From TH5896 sp049578985 (GTDB taxonomy: Archaea; Thermoproteota; Nitrososphaeria; Nitrososphaerales; Nitrososphaeraceae): a stretch of 64,000 nt of DNA. A program made the position numbers and the translations under genes. The notes beneath the pieces are model-generated. The model was given only the letters and a program-made list of their open reading frames with translations, was not told where the DNA came from and did no database searches. Shown piece by piece: positions 1-7,986 of this stretch. Position 1 is the first letter of the stretch. The number at the start of each line of letters is the position of its first letter. The stretch spans positions 1 through 64,000 of the forward strand of contig JBAUMZ010000185.1 of assembly GCA_049578985.1 (NCBI GenBank), written 5' to 3'.

Positions 1-114
1 TTTAGGGTGGGTCCTCCTTTAGCCGGTGTTGCCGCAGAAAAGGCTAGGTTACTTAAAATGGCAGTGTTTTACGAGCTACTGTTTCTATCTATTGACATCG
101 AACCAAAAGATTGA
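1..114 (+). CDS. C-terminal end of an unidentified protein (cut by window edge)
   Basis: Frame 1 is open from the first base to a TGA at 112-114 and encodes about 37 residues, with an Ala/Lys-rich helix-like stretch (AGVAAEKARLLK) followed by a hydrophobic stretch. There is no start inside the window, so this could be the tail of a gene lying to the left. The same frame continues open after the stop to about 237, so a longer gene broken by one stop is an alternative. I do not recognise the family, and the open frame is short enough to be chance. Confidence 0.22.
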   Translation, partial: FRVGPPLAGVAAEKARLLKMAVFYELLFLSIDIEPKD

Positions 115-305
115 AGAGATAATGGATGGGTGGAAGAGGGCTCTGGGCCAAAAGAATACGTCAAATTTGGTTCTCATCCCTCTGACCCCATGGAAATCTG
201 CAGTAAGACATATGATCATAAAATCTTCGTAAACTTATGAGCGCTAGGATGCAGAAATACACAGGTTTATTATAGGTCATGGAGAATTGCAGGTGATAAT
301 AAATA

Positions 306-455
306 TTGAAGCGAAGAAAAGGTTTCTCAATAGGTAGCAAATGTGAATGTATGTGTCATACTAAAGGCAATATTCAAGATTTTTGTGGTTATTGCGCTTC
401 CTCTCATTCGAATAGAATTCCAAAAAGAGCAGTATCGATGGCAATACATCAATAG
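306..455 (+). CDS. Small Cys-rich, probably zinc-binding protein
   Basis: A TTG-started frame of 49 residues contains a dense metal-ligand pattern (KCECMCH, then FCGYC and a trailing His), which resembles the small zinc-binding proteins common in Nitrososphaerota. A similar C-x-C-H pattern occurs in the small protein after the riboflavin operon at 39 kb. An AT-rich TATA-like stretch lies at 296-305, too close to the TTG to serve a leaderless start there, so the start is uncertain; ATG 351 is the only internal alternative and would remove the first Cys residues. Function is unknown. The Cys pattern is the main reason for calling it. Confidence 0.38.
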   Translation: MKRRKGFSIGSKCECMCHTKGNIQDFCGYCASSHSNRIPKRAVSMAIHQ

Positions 456-541
456 TGATTGAGGGCTCGGTTGAATTTTCATCCGACTCCCACAAGATCT
501 GTGGCTGAAGCTAAGCAGAGTATTTATTTCAGGACTTTCGA

Positions 542-754
542 CTACTTCTGCTGAATGGAAGGTCGCGGATCGAAAATCCTCCTAATCGAGCTTATTTTCT
601 CATCATCACAGACATGAAACCATGAACACACAGGGACCGTTATTGGAGGCTGGCTAAGTTTAAACTCGTGGACATCGCTGCTATTCGCGAATTCCTTCTT
701 GATGTCTGAAATCAGATTGGGTTCGGTTTGAAGTTTCAAATATTTCAGGTACAT
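542..754 (-). CDS. Hypothetical 70-residue protein, possibly a gene remnant
   Basis: The minus frame reads like a protein, with mixed charged and hydrophobic residues and a helix-like Lys/Glu/Asp segment. Protein-like translation continues upstream of its ATG for about ten codons to a TAG, and a further protein-like minus-strand stretch exists beyond that in another frame (about 800-940). This is more like the end of a decayed gene than an intact small gene. The plus strand also has a 90-codon open frame at 728-1000 covering the same DNA. I do not recognise the family, and which strand is coding cannot be settled by eye. Confidence 0.25.
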   Translation of the reverse strand: MYLKYLKLQTEPNLISDIKKEFANSSDVHEFKLSQPPITVPVCSWFHVCDDEKISSIRRIFDPRPSIQQK

Positions 755-1108
755 TTCAGCTCCATCAAACGTAATCAGACTGTTCTAAGGGTGTTAGTCA
801 CAGTTGAAAGCTTTGAAAGACAACCAATGATAACATATGAAATTGGTTTTCTGACTCTCTCAGACGTGCAGCCGTTAGAATATGATAATATTCATTCAGC
901 ACATCTGGGCCAGGATCTCCAAGACATTCAAAGTGGGCTAGATATCAATAAATATTCTCCAATAATAGATAACGCCGCTCAGACATTAAAGGTAGAGTAG
1001 TAAAGTATACCGAAGCAAAAAGAATAGCCATTGTTGTCTGAGCTCGCCATGCGGCACTGGGCTATATCTAAGCAGATAAGATGCTTTATAAATTAAGAAA
1101 CGTATACA

Positions 1109-1231
1109 TCATGACGTTTTCCTGAGCTTATCTATTTCTTCGAGCATATCGTTTAGATATCTTTTCATAGCTTCTATTTCATCCACTGTATCATTTAATT
1201 TCGATTGAGATTCATCGTATAATTCTCCCAA
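1109..1231 (-). CDS. Tiny coiled-coil protein
   Basis: A 40-codon minus frame starting at TTG 1231 encodes a strongly amphipathic, heptad-like helix rich in Asp, Glu, Lys, Leu and Ile, with spaced hydrophobics (for example LNDTVDEIEAMKRYLNDML). Such a pattern is unlikely in random DNA of this composition. In the same frame, five codons upstream of the TTG, an ATG is followed after three codons by TGA. The ORF may therefore be the surviving part of a slightly longer gene. Function unknown; a coiled-coil partner protein or a remnant are both possible. Confidence 0.4.
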   Translation of the reverse strand: MGELYDESQSKLNDTVDEIEAMKRYLNDMLEEIDKLRKTS

Positions 1232-1308
1232 GTTTCAAAAAACTATCATTCGTTGAAAAATAAGACAAGATGAATAAATGTAGCATAACAAAGAAATAGG
1301 ATGGATAA

Positions 1309-1332
1309 CGGGATTAGACGTTCGGAATCCCG
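1309..1332. repeat. Inverted repeat, 7-bp stem
   Basis: CGGGATT at 1309-1315 is matched by AATCCCG at 1326-1332, with a 10-base loop. It is the first of several symmetrical elements packed into 160 bases, with no gene assigned around it. Confidence 0.6.
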
Positions 1333-1350
1333 TAGCATCAGCCAAAAATC

Positions 1351-1424
1351 GGATTACATACACTAGTGTATTGGAGCCCACCGAACCCGTCAAAATCCGG
1401 ATTACATACACTAATGTATTGGAG
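1351..1424. repeat. 26-base direct repeat pair carrying a palindrome
   Basis: Two nearly identical 26-base units at 1351-1376 and 1399-1424 start 48 bases apart and differ at one base. Each centres on a 14-base dyad; in the first copy ATACACTAGTGTAT is perfectly self-complementary, and the second has one mismatch. On the minus strand the pair and its spacer read through as an open frame with the peptide YxSVCNP repeated, so a decayed repetitive coding sequence is an alternative to an RNA or protein-binding element. Confidence 0.6.
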
Positions 1425-1452
1425 AAGAGTCCTTCAAGTTCTGACCTCGGAG

Positions 1453-1467
1453 CCCCGATAATCGGGG
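1453..1467. repeat. Perfect GC-rich inverted repeat
   Basis: CCCCGAT and ATCGGGG flank a single base, giving a GC-rich dyad that stands out in AT-rich surroundings. It could form a short cruciform or serve as a binding site; there is no adjacent gene to assign it to. Confidence 0.55.
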
Positions 1468-1891
1468 TGCGCCAACCACGCCTGTCGCAATAATTATCTT
1501 TAAAAGATGTGACCTCCCATACATATGGATGTCAAATCCCGGTGACCGCACTACAAATTTGTGTTCGTCTATAAAAACTGGCTATTATGATATGAGTACA
1601 ACCTAGGTTACAGACTACGTGTGTATTCGATAGATCCTGTTAAAGAAGAGGTATTCACAACTTCAGCTCTGTCTTCTTAACATAACATGATACAGGGAGG
1701 AATTGTAATATTCCTTCAAAGTTCTTTGCTAACTTTCAAGGTCCATGCACTTTTAAGGATATCATCCTATATGAAAGGAAATGAGTTTTCCAATAAGCAT
1801 CATAATGCGCACTTTGCAGAGCTCAACACATAGCTCATTTAATGACATAGTAGTAAGATATTTTGGTTCTTTGAAGTCTCCTCTCCTTTAG

Positions 1892-2098
1892 CACATCTAT
1901 TCCAACTATTACATAACCGCGGAGTTCTTTCTGCACGAAAATCCTCAGGATCCTAGAATCGTTATAACATGGGGAAAAAGTCTAGGCTCATTTAATGAGG
2001 CAGCGAAATTATTTCCTCATTACTTTGATCCCATAGAGATATCCTTTGAAGAAACCACCATACTAGGGTACATTGTCATGTTGCTGCGCTATCTGTAA
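1892..2098 (+). pseudogene. Remnant of an unidentified gene
   Basis: A 68-codon open frame between TAG (1889-1891) and TAA (2096-2098) has no usable start codon, yet its translation is convincingly protein-like (for example RIVITWGKSLGSFNEAAKLF, then acidic and hydrophobic segments). The lack of a start and the non-coding DNA upstream suggest the 3' part of a decayed gene. Family not recognised. Confidence 0.35.
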
Positions 2099-2212
2099 CC
2101 ACTCAGAGGATATTTGATCGGCTTGATGAACCTTGGACAAGCGGCAGCTCCTAATATCACTCGCGATCTCCTTATTCTGCAATAATCACAGAATCATTGA
2201 TATACAGTATGA

Positions 2213-2222
2213 TTATAAATAT
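2213..2222 (+). promoter_or_regulatory. TATA box of the cyclophilin-like gene
   Basis: TTATAAATAT lies about 25 bases before ATG 2238, the archaeal TATA-to-start distance for a leaderless mRNA. This spacing decides the start codon of the next gene. Confidence 0.6.
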
Positions 2223-2237
2223 TCGTCAGCCTGGTTC

Positions 2238-2642
2238 ATGAAAAGGAACATTCGAGTCATATTTCCAGATCTTGGTTATGAAGAGATTAAGATAGAATTA
2301 GATGTTTCAGTTGCGCCAAAAACGGTAGAGGCAATTCTTGCGAATTTGCCTGTCAATGTTAACATAAATAGATGGGGCGATGAATTGTATACTGATAACA
2401 CAAGCATAGTTGTGCAAGTGAAAGAAAATGCAAAGACTGAAGTTTCTGAATTAGATTTTGCCTACTGGCCTGATGGATATGCATTGTGTTTATTCTTCGG
2501 GCCCACTCCAATTAGCGAGGACGGAAGAATATTGGCATACTCTCCTGTCAACGTAGTCGGAAAAATTGTTTATTCTAATAAAGTCAAGCTCTTGAACATG
2601 ATTAAGGGCAAGATGAAAGTAAATATTGATACTTCTGAATAG
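2238..2642 (+). CDS. Cyclophilin-like fold protein (TM1367/Cyclophil_like type)
   Basis: The 134-residue product has the features of the small cyclophilin-like family typified by Thermotoga TM1367: an acidic beta hairpin, a helix beginning APKTVEAILANLP, an RWGDELY segment, and the conserved run YWPDGYALCLFFGPTPIS followed by SPVNVVGKI. Proteins of this fold lack proven peptidyl-prolyl isomerase activity and their substrate is unknown. The frame is open upstream to 2133, but the TATA box 25 bases before ATG 2238 and the poor protein character of the extension favour this start. It stands alone, so context does not suggest a role. Confidence 0.75.
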   Translation: MKRNIRVIFPDLGYEEIKIELDVSVAPKTVEAILANLPVNVNINRWGDELYTDNTSIVVQVKENAKTEVSELDFAYWPDGYALCLFFGPTPISEDGRILAYSPVNVVGKIVYSNKVKLLNMIKGKMKVNIDTSE

Positions 2643-2976
2643 TTAGATCGCCCCTTAATTTTTCCGATGCTTGTCTTTATCTCGCTCTTCTCTCTTTATT
2701 CGCACCGATTAGTATGGTGATCGACAAGGCTGGTATGTTGATCACTTTTTTTGTACGAATTTCAAAACGGAGCCGTTTCTCATTCTAAACTTAATGTCTC
2801 ATATTTCTCACTATCTTGGCTGCCGACTAGGATTGCTGACGCTTTTTCCCGGTTCGTTACAATATGTCTTTATTAGAACTCTACAACTAAAAATCAAAAC
2901 AAATCTAACTATCCCTCCCCCATGGCAACACACCTTACCCATTATAAGGTCTTATATGACGGTCACTCCATCCAGA

Positions 2977-3987
2977 ATGAATTACCAACTTCTAGAATAC
3001 TCTTGTTTAGAATGCGGAACGTTACTAAAGGAGACAATAGGAGAGACATGTCAGGATCTTTTGACAATCAATGTGAAAGAAGAATGCCCAAAATGTGGTT
3101 CTATCCTAAAGACTCTGAAAAAAGAATGGAAAAATCCACCACAACCACAACAACTGTATGACAAGTATAACAAAGGACGATCGCTAGTATTACAATCGTC
3201 AATACTCTCATCAAAATTCCAGACTGCATATGATGAATTTATTAGCAAACTGATGTTTGATATCGAAGCTTTAGATTCTTCTCTTCAGAACCTTAATACA
3301 GATGGCAATACATTGGCTATAATTGGCGATAGCAAAAATAATAGAAAATTCACAAATATTCTCTTGACAAGGCTATGTATCTACTCTTTATCTTTATTAC
3401 GGCGGCAAGAAGGCTTTAGTTTATCATCAACACCATCGTTACCGCCTTTATTGCCATATATAGTAATTGTGGATGCTGGAAATAGTTTAGATTTTTATCA
3501 ATTTATAGAATTCATAAGGCAATATGGTTTAGACATAAAAGAGACTTTACAAAGAATAGTTGTAAGTAGAGCTTTTACGGTCCATCAACTAACCAATCTA
3601 ATTATTAATGAATTACCGAACATCATTAGAAAACTTGACACGTGTATAGTAATTGTTCCAGATTTATTGCACATGTTTACTCATGATCCTAACATTGATC
3701 GTAAAGAAGCGAAACATCTAATAAAAGAGATTGTTTCTGCGATAAGGAAGATAGCAATATCATCAAGTCGAACTCGATGCGTAGTATCTTGGAATTATCA
3801 CCACCAGTCTTCTTTATACATCAAGATTCTTCTTCCAATATTTGATAAATACATTCAAGTTACAAGCTTCGGAGGAAGATCACCACAATTAAGTATAAAG
3901 ATCAATCACAGCAGCAATAGTAATAATAGTCGCCACTGTTTACTTCAGGCAAGAGAGATATATTTCGTTCCGCAAATGTCTAGATAA
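2977..3987 (+). CDS. Zinc-ribbon RecA/RadA-like protein with degenerate P loop
   Basis: An N-terminal zinc ribbon (Cys 10, 13, 37 and 40; CLECG and CPKCG) precedes a RecA/RadA-like core. A strand-turn region reads LAIIGDSKNNRKF where a Walker A motif (GxxxxGK[ST]) would be expected. The segment around residues 163-185 (VIVDAGNSLDFYQFIEF) and the following VVSRAFTVHQLTNLI resemble the beta-strand/helix after Walker B in RadA-type ATPases. It is likely a non-canonical RecA paralogue, possibly a DNA-repair accessory factor that has lost ATP binding. The frame is open upstream to 2794; a TATA-like TTATAAGG near 2942 favours ATG 2977, and ATG 2956 is another option. Confidence 0.6.
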   Translation: MNYQLLEYSCLECGTLLKETIGETCQDLLTINVKEECPKCGSILKTLKKEWKNPPQPQQLYDKYNKGRSLVLQSSILSSKFQTAYDEFISKLMFDIEALDSSLQNLNTDGNTLAIIGDSKNNRKFTNILLTRLCIYSLSLLRRQEGFSLSSTPSLPPLLPYIVIVDAGNSLDFYQFIEFIRQYGLDIKETLQRIVVSRAFTVHQLTNLIINELPNIIRKLDTCIVIVPDLLHMFTHDPNIDRKEAKHLIKEIVSAIRKIAISSSRTRCVVSWNYHHQSSLYIKILLPIFDKYIQVTSFGGRSPQLSIKINHSSNSNNSRHCLLQAREIYFVPQMSR

Positions 3988-4473
3988 GGAGTCAACGGAA
4001 CCACCTAAGATATAACAGAAAGACAATATGGTTCTATATTTTATACTTGACTTAGAGCATGTAACGTACTACTGAACATATTACGCGAGAAGTAGTTTTT
4101 GGCATGATGTCCAACCTCCGAAAGGTACCGTAATTTTTCGAGTACTCGGACGCCAAGAGTTTTGCAAGTCTTCCTTTAATCCATGTGTAAAGCGAAATCT
4201 AATAAATATGTTCTAGATCTAAACATAAACCTAAAAAACCATTTTTGGATGAATCATCAAGATCCAAATTTCATGATAGGGGATAATACAAATTTGGTTG
4301 GAGATCAAGATAAGTAAATGGGGGGGCGTAGGAAGATTAACACAGAAGCCTACTCTAACTGGAAACCTTATATTAATTTGTAAGTAATAATTATCAAACC
4401 ATTCGGATCCTACAACCATACAATATTCTGTCAATTCTCAATAATTAGTTTAAATTAAGGTAATCACTGATAA
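3988..4473. other. Intergenic region without supported genes
   Basis: About 490 bases between the RecA-like gene and the hydantoinase-like gene. Open frames here (for example minus 4231-4434) have low protein character and include a run of seven G. Apart from the operator-like repeat at its right end, nothing was recognised. Confidence 0.5.
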
Positions 4474-4487
4474 TTAGGTAGCACTAA
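4474..4487. promoter_or_regulatory. DtxR/IdeR-like inverted repeat upstream of hydantoinase-like gene
   Basis: TTAG-GTAGCA-CTAA, extended to AATTAG/CTAATT, ends 19 bases before ATG 4507. The arrangement TTAG-N6-CTAA recurs before the HTH gene (7293) and twice before the FTR1 gene (10075, 10158), and it resembles half of the metal-regulator DtxR/IdeR box. It should overlap the transcription start, which fits a repressor site. Confidence 0.5.
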
Positions 4488-4506
4488 TTCGAGAGAATGC
4501 AAGAAA

Positions 4507-7044
4507 ATGGCTGCTAAACCACCTGAGTATTTAAAAGTAAAGAGGATTGGAGAATCGGATGGTAATAGTCAGAAGTTGGATATTCATCCTCATGCCGGCT
4601 ATCCAACCAAAGATCATAAGAATAAGCGAATAAGAGTGGGTATAGATGTAGGTGGTACGTTTACCAAAGCAGTAGCCATAGATATGTCTACAGGAAGTAT
4701 CGTAGGAAAATCTACCCTTCCTACTACTCACAAATCAAATCAAGGTGTTGCAACGGGCATTTTACAAGCGCTGTCTGATGTTATGAATAGGTTTGAGATA
4801 CAAAACTCTGAAGTGGAACTCATATCTCATAGTACTACTCAGGCCGTAAATGCTTTGCTAGAAGGTGACACAGCTAAGGTTGGAATCATAGGAATGGGGG
4901 TTAGCTTAGAGAAGTCCAATATAATAAAACGCACACATATAAAAGATATCCCATTGAATGGTAACGGAAAAAACTATATCAAGACCTGTTATAGGTACTT
5001 GGATACTTCTACCTATCTGGTTGAAGAAAGGGTGAGGTCTTTAATCCTCGAACTCATACGCGAAGGAGCCAGTGTCCTTGTTATCAGCGAGGCATATGGT
5101 GTTGATGATCCTAGTAACGAAGATTTCGTCGAAAATGTTGCAAAGTCAAGTGGTACGGGAATCAAAAAAGTTCCCGTGATTGCCGCTCATGATCTGACAG
5201 GGATTTATGGTCTTGAGATCCGGACTATGACTGCAGTGATTAATGCGAGTATTCTACCTAAAGCCGCGAGTACAGCAAAGTTTGTGGAATATGCAGTAAG
5301 AGAAAAGCTTGGAATCTCCAAAAATACATCAATAAAGGTAATGAAAGGCGACGGAGGAGTTACAGATATCGATGCCTTTGAAACAAAACCCATAATAACT
5401 GTTCTTTCAGGTCCCGCAGCTAGTGTTGCAGGAGCTCTGCTTCACTTAAGAGTATTAAATGGAGTTTTTGTAGAGGTCGGAGGAACTTCGACAAATATTT
5501 GCGTAATAAAAGATGGTAAACCTAAAGTAAACTACGCTACCATAGTTCAACATCCTACATGTATTCGATCATTGGATGTGAGAGTTGTGGATGTCGCGGG
5601 AGGTTCTATCGTCATATTGTCAAGAGACATGCGAAAAATATTAGATGTAGGCCCTCGATCAGCACACATAGCTGGCTTAGAGTATTCCTGTTTTGCTGAG
5701 CCTTCCGAGCTCCAAGAAGGAGCGATTATACGATTTAGGCCTGAGATAGAGGATGACTCAGCCGATGGCAGAGATCAAAGCCTGACCTACGCCGTAATTA
5801 AAGGAGGGGGTCGAACCAATGGGTTAGAAAAAGAGGAGAACGCAAGAGAAAGACTATTTGCCATAACGACCACATGTGCAGCTAATGCACTTGGTTTGAT
5901 TCCTTACGACGATTATGCCAAAGGCAATTCGGAGTCTGCAAAGATCGCCTTATCGATTCTTGCCAGAGAGATGGGTACTTCGATGGAAAATGCTGCCAAA
6001 CAAATACTTGATATTGCCACCGCCAAGATTTTGGATATCATGGATCCTATGTTAAAAGAATATGATCTAACATATAATAAACCAAGAGGATTTTTACTGA
6101 ATAGAAAGGGAAATCGTCTTGGAAATGATAAAGGAGATAGAACTAACAATAGTTTTACTTTGGTGGGAGGAGGCGGAGGTGCATCTGTCCTAGTGCCTTA
6201 CTTAGCCAAGACGCTTAATGCGAACTATAAGAAGGCTGAACATGCTGAGGTCATTTCATCAATCGGTGTAGCCGCTGCTATGATTCACGAAGAACTTGAA
6301 AGAACAGTTGATTCGAATCCCAAACCAGAAGAGGTTTCCCTCTTGATGGATGAAGTCAAAGACCTAGCCTTAGCTAAGGGTGCCCTTCCGGAGTCCATTA
6401 CCATACAATCAGAATATGTCAGCGATCGATCTGTCTTCCGAGTTACCGCGACTGGTAACATTAGCCTAGACATAGGTACAGCCAATTCTAGGGAAATTAA
6501 CAATCATGAAGCTGAAGACATCGCCAAGAATCTTTTCGGAACAGCTTCAAGCCCGAATTCAGGTGATGACACAAGGGAGCTAAATCGTAATCTGACTGTA
6601 AAACGTATTGATTTCAATGTGAAGAACTATCATGTATTTGAATGTGAAAAAAAATTCAAGAACCTATTTGGATTTATCTCGCATTCGCAGAAAAAGCAGG
6701 TTTCCATTTTGATTCTCGATAAATTCGGAAGAGTGAGACTTTTCCTAGCAGATGTGAGTATTATAAAGGGCACCAAACAGGAAGTCTTGACTAACTTGCT
6801 TACATTGCTAGGGAGTCCTATTGATAGTATAAACGGAAACGACTATGACAAGAATGGTAGATTCCAGCGCAGCACAAATCCAAAAAACAACCATTGGGAT
6901 CTTCCACCACAGATACATCTTTTGGATGATATTCGGTTAATAGATTTTTCGAATCTCACATCTTCAGAAAATCTTTCTAAAGTTATTAGGGATGAAGTTC
7001 AAAAATCATCCTCGAAAGATGTTCTTGCCGTAGTCAAAAAGTAA
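4507..7044 (+). CDS. Hydantoinase A / oxoprolinase family ATPase
   Basis: The 845-residue protein carries the ASKHA sugar-kinase/HSP70-type phosphate loop DVGGTFTKA at residues 47-55, the family's HSTTQAVNALLEG segment, a second phosphate-binding loop FVEVGGTSTN near 320, and a Gly-rich adenosine loop (GGGGGAS) near 553. This is the order of HyuA/OplahA and acetone-carboxylase beta-like subunits, which use ATP to activate a carbonyl or cyclic amide substrate. About 40 extra N-terminal residues and a divergent tail of roughly 200 residues extend the usual 650-700. No HyuB partner is adjacent. An operator-like repeat lies just upstream. Substrate cannot be inferred. Confidence 0.8.
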   Translation: MAAKPPEYLKVKRIGESDGNSQKLDIHPHAGYPTKDHKNKRIRVGIDVGGTFTKAVAIDMSTGSIVGKSTLPTTHKSNQGVATGILQALSDVMNRFEIQNSEVELISHSTTQAVNALLEGDTAKVGIIGMGVSLEKSNIIKRTHIKDIPLNGNGKNYIKTCYRYLDTSTYLVEERVRSLILELIREGASVLVISEAYGVDDPSNEDFVENVAKSSGTGIKKVPVIAAHDLTGIYGLEIRTMTAVINASILPKAASTAKFVEYAVREKLGISKNTSIKVMKGDGGVTDIDAFETKPIITVLSGPAASVAGALLHLRVLNGVFVEVGGTSTNICVIKDGKPKVNYATIVQHPTCIRSLDVRVVDVAGGSIVILSRDMRKILDVGPRSAHIAGLEYSCFAEPSELQEGAIIRFRPEIEDDSADGRDQSLTYAVIKGGGRTNGLEKEENARERLFAITTTCAANALGLIPYDDYAKGNSESAKIALSILAREMGTSMENAAKQILDIATAKILDIMDPMLKEYDLTYNKPRGFLLNRKGNRLGNDKGDRTNNSFTLVGGGGGASVLVPYLAKTLNANYKKAEHAEVISSIGVAAAMIHEELERTVDSNPKPEEVSLLMDEVKDLALAKGALPESITIQSEYVSDRSVFRVTATGNISLDIGTANSREINNHEAEDIAKNLFGTASSPNSGDDTRELNRNLTVKRIDFNVKNYHVFECEKKFKNLFGFISHSQKKQVSILILDKFGRVRLFLADVSIIKGTKQEVLTNLLTLLGSPIDSINGNDYDKNGRFQRSTNPKNNHWDLPPQIHLLDDIRLIDFSNLTSSENLSKVIRDEVQKSSSKDVLAVVKK

Positions 7045-7283
7045 TCTTATCATCTATCAACTGTTACCACCTGTTGAATATCTTCACAAAAACGATCAGT
7101 ATACTTGTGATAGGTTAAATATTTGCATCCTCATCTTATTAACTCTAGGAATATTATATTTGGATGGCGCCACTGAGGTAAGTTTGAATTATGCGGACAA
7201 ATACGAAACTATTCGGCAAATGTTATCGTAGATGTGTGATGGCAAATGCAGATGACTGATATTGATAACATTATACAGATAGC

Positions 7284-7292
7284 ATTTAAATA
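7284..7292 (+). promoter_or_regulatory. TATA box of the small HTH gene
   Basis: ATTTAAATA lies about 35 bases before GTG 7327 and directly abuts the inverted repeat at 7293-7306, so a factor bound there would be expected to block transcription initiation. Confidence 0.5.
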
Positions 7293-7306
7293 TTAGGCTA
7301 CACTAA
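7293..7306. promoter_or_regulatory. DtxR/IdeR-like inverted repeat upstream of HTH gene
   Basis: TTAG-GCTACA-CTAA, one of four copies of the TTAG-N6-CTAA pattern in this part of the window. It lies immediately downstream of the TATA box and 20 bases before GTG 7327. A shorter relative, TTAG-T-CTAA, follows at 7312-7320. Confidence 0.5.
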
Positions 7307-7311
7307 TTAAT

Positions 7312-7320
7312 TTAGTCTAA
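7312..7320. promoter_or_regulatory. Second, compact TTAG-T-CTAA dyad
   Basis: A 9-base perfect dyad using the same half-sites as the 14-base element just upstream but with a one-base spacer. It covers the likely transcription start. It may be an additional half-site pair or chance in AT-rich DNA. Confidence 0.3.
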
Positions 7321-7326
7321 TCTGAA

Positions 7327-7641
7327 GTGAGCCTTTCGACTGATAACGAAGAAAATAACTCATTATTTTTGTTGAGAGAAGTTGCAGAAATGGTTACTTA
7401 TAAAATAATTACATCAACCATGTACTCGGCAAAGACAGTGCTCCAGATTTCAAGTGAGAATAAGCTACCATTAAGTTCGACTTACAAAAAGATAAGTAAG
7501 TTGTGCAAAGCAGGGATTTTGTCTGTAGAGAGAGGATCTATAGACGATAAGGGGAAAAAGGTTCTCTATTATAAAAGCAAGATAAAAGCAATCGATGCAT
7601 GTCTAAATGAGAATGGACTCGCAGTTCATGTTAGGAAATAG
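7327..7641 (+). CDS. Small HTH (ArsR-like) DNA-binding protein
   Basis: The 104-residue GTG-started product has a winged-helix core: a helix, TVLQISSENKLPLSSTYKKISKLCKAGIL as the helix-turn-helix, then a charged wing (ERGSIDDKGKKVLYYKSK). This is the ArsR/TrmB-like pattern used by many archaeal one-domain regulators. No Cys pair for metal sensing is visible. Its own promoter carries two inverted repeats between TATA box and start, suggesting either autoregulation or control by a metal-dependent regulator shared with the neighbouring hydantoinase-like and FTR1 genes. Targets unknown. Confidence 0.65.
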   Translation: MSLSTDNEENNSLFLLREVAEMVTYKIITSTMYSAKTVLQISSENKLPLSSTYKKISKLCKAGILSVERGSIDDKGKKVLYYKSKIKAIDACLNENGLAVHVRK

Positions 7642-7711
7642 ATGTCCTCAAAATTTAATCCCAACACAAATATTGAGTCTGAATCTAGTGTGAAATTGCT
7701 GGACAACAGAA

Positions 7712-7837
7712 TTATTGTTTTCCATGTTCCTCATACATATGTTCATTCAACAAGTCTTCAGATCTCCACCTAGTTTTGCATTCAGAGCAAATGAAAAACT
7801 CGGTGTCGCTATCCCGGCTAGCGTTTGTTTTGGACAA
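7712..7837 (-). CDS. Tiny C2H2 zinc-finger protein
   Basis: A 41-residue minus frame starting at TTG 7837 holds one classical zinc finger: C-x2-C (CSEC), a hydrophobic/charged 12-residue linker, then H-x4-H (HMYEEH). A TATA-like CTTTATATAA (complement, 7865-7874) sits 28-37 bases upstream of the start, which supports transcription in this direction. Single-finger proteins of this size are frequent in Nitrososphaerota and are thought to bind nucleic acid or protein. It is convergent with the HTH gene. A related finger occurs at 13582. Confidence 0.6.
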   Translation of the reverse strand: MSKTNASRDSDTEFFICSECKTRWRSEDLLNEHMYEEHGKQ

Positions 7838-7986
7838 GATCGCCCGTCATATGTGCGCATTGGGCTTTATATAAGTATAAGCCGTTCTCATGCAATGTTT
7901 TATTCAAGTAATTTTATGTTATCGCAATAATATTGCTAGTTGCGTACTAAAACGCAAAAGGCCAGCCTGGTCAGTCAGTTAATCTC

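Larger units (their letters stand above)
1232..1891. other. Gene-poor stretch with clustered repeats
   Basis: No coding frame I can support. It holds an inverted repeat at 1309-1332, a 26-base direct repeat pair (1351 and 1399) and a short perfect inverted repeat at 1453-1467, each listed separately. The rest is AT-rich sequence without recognisable signals. No tRNA could be folded by eye here. Confidence 0.5.

Noticed and set aside
728..1000. 90-codon plus-strand frame
   Set aside because: It covers the same DNA as a minus-strand frame that reads at least as well as protein; no promoter or family support.
1321..1470. tRNA-like appearance (GGGTTCGGTGGGCTCC on the minus strand)
   Set aside because: No cloverleaf with acceptor, D and anticodon stems can be built; the signal comes from direct repeats and dyads.
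4231..4434. 67-codon minus-strand frame
   Set aside because: Low protein character, includes translation of a G7 run, and no promoter.
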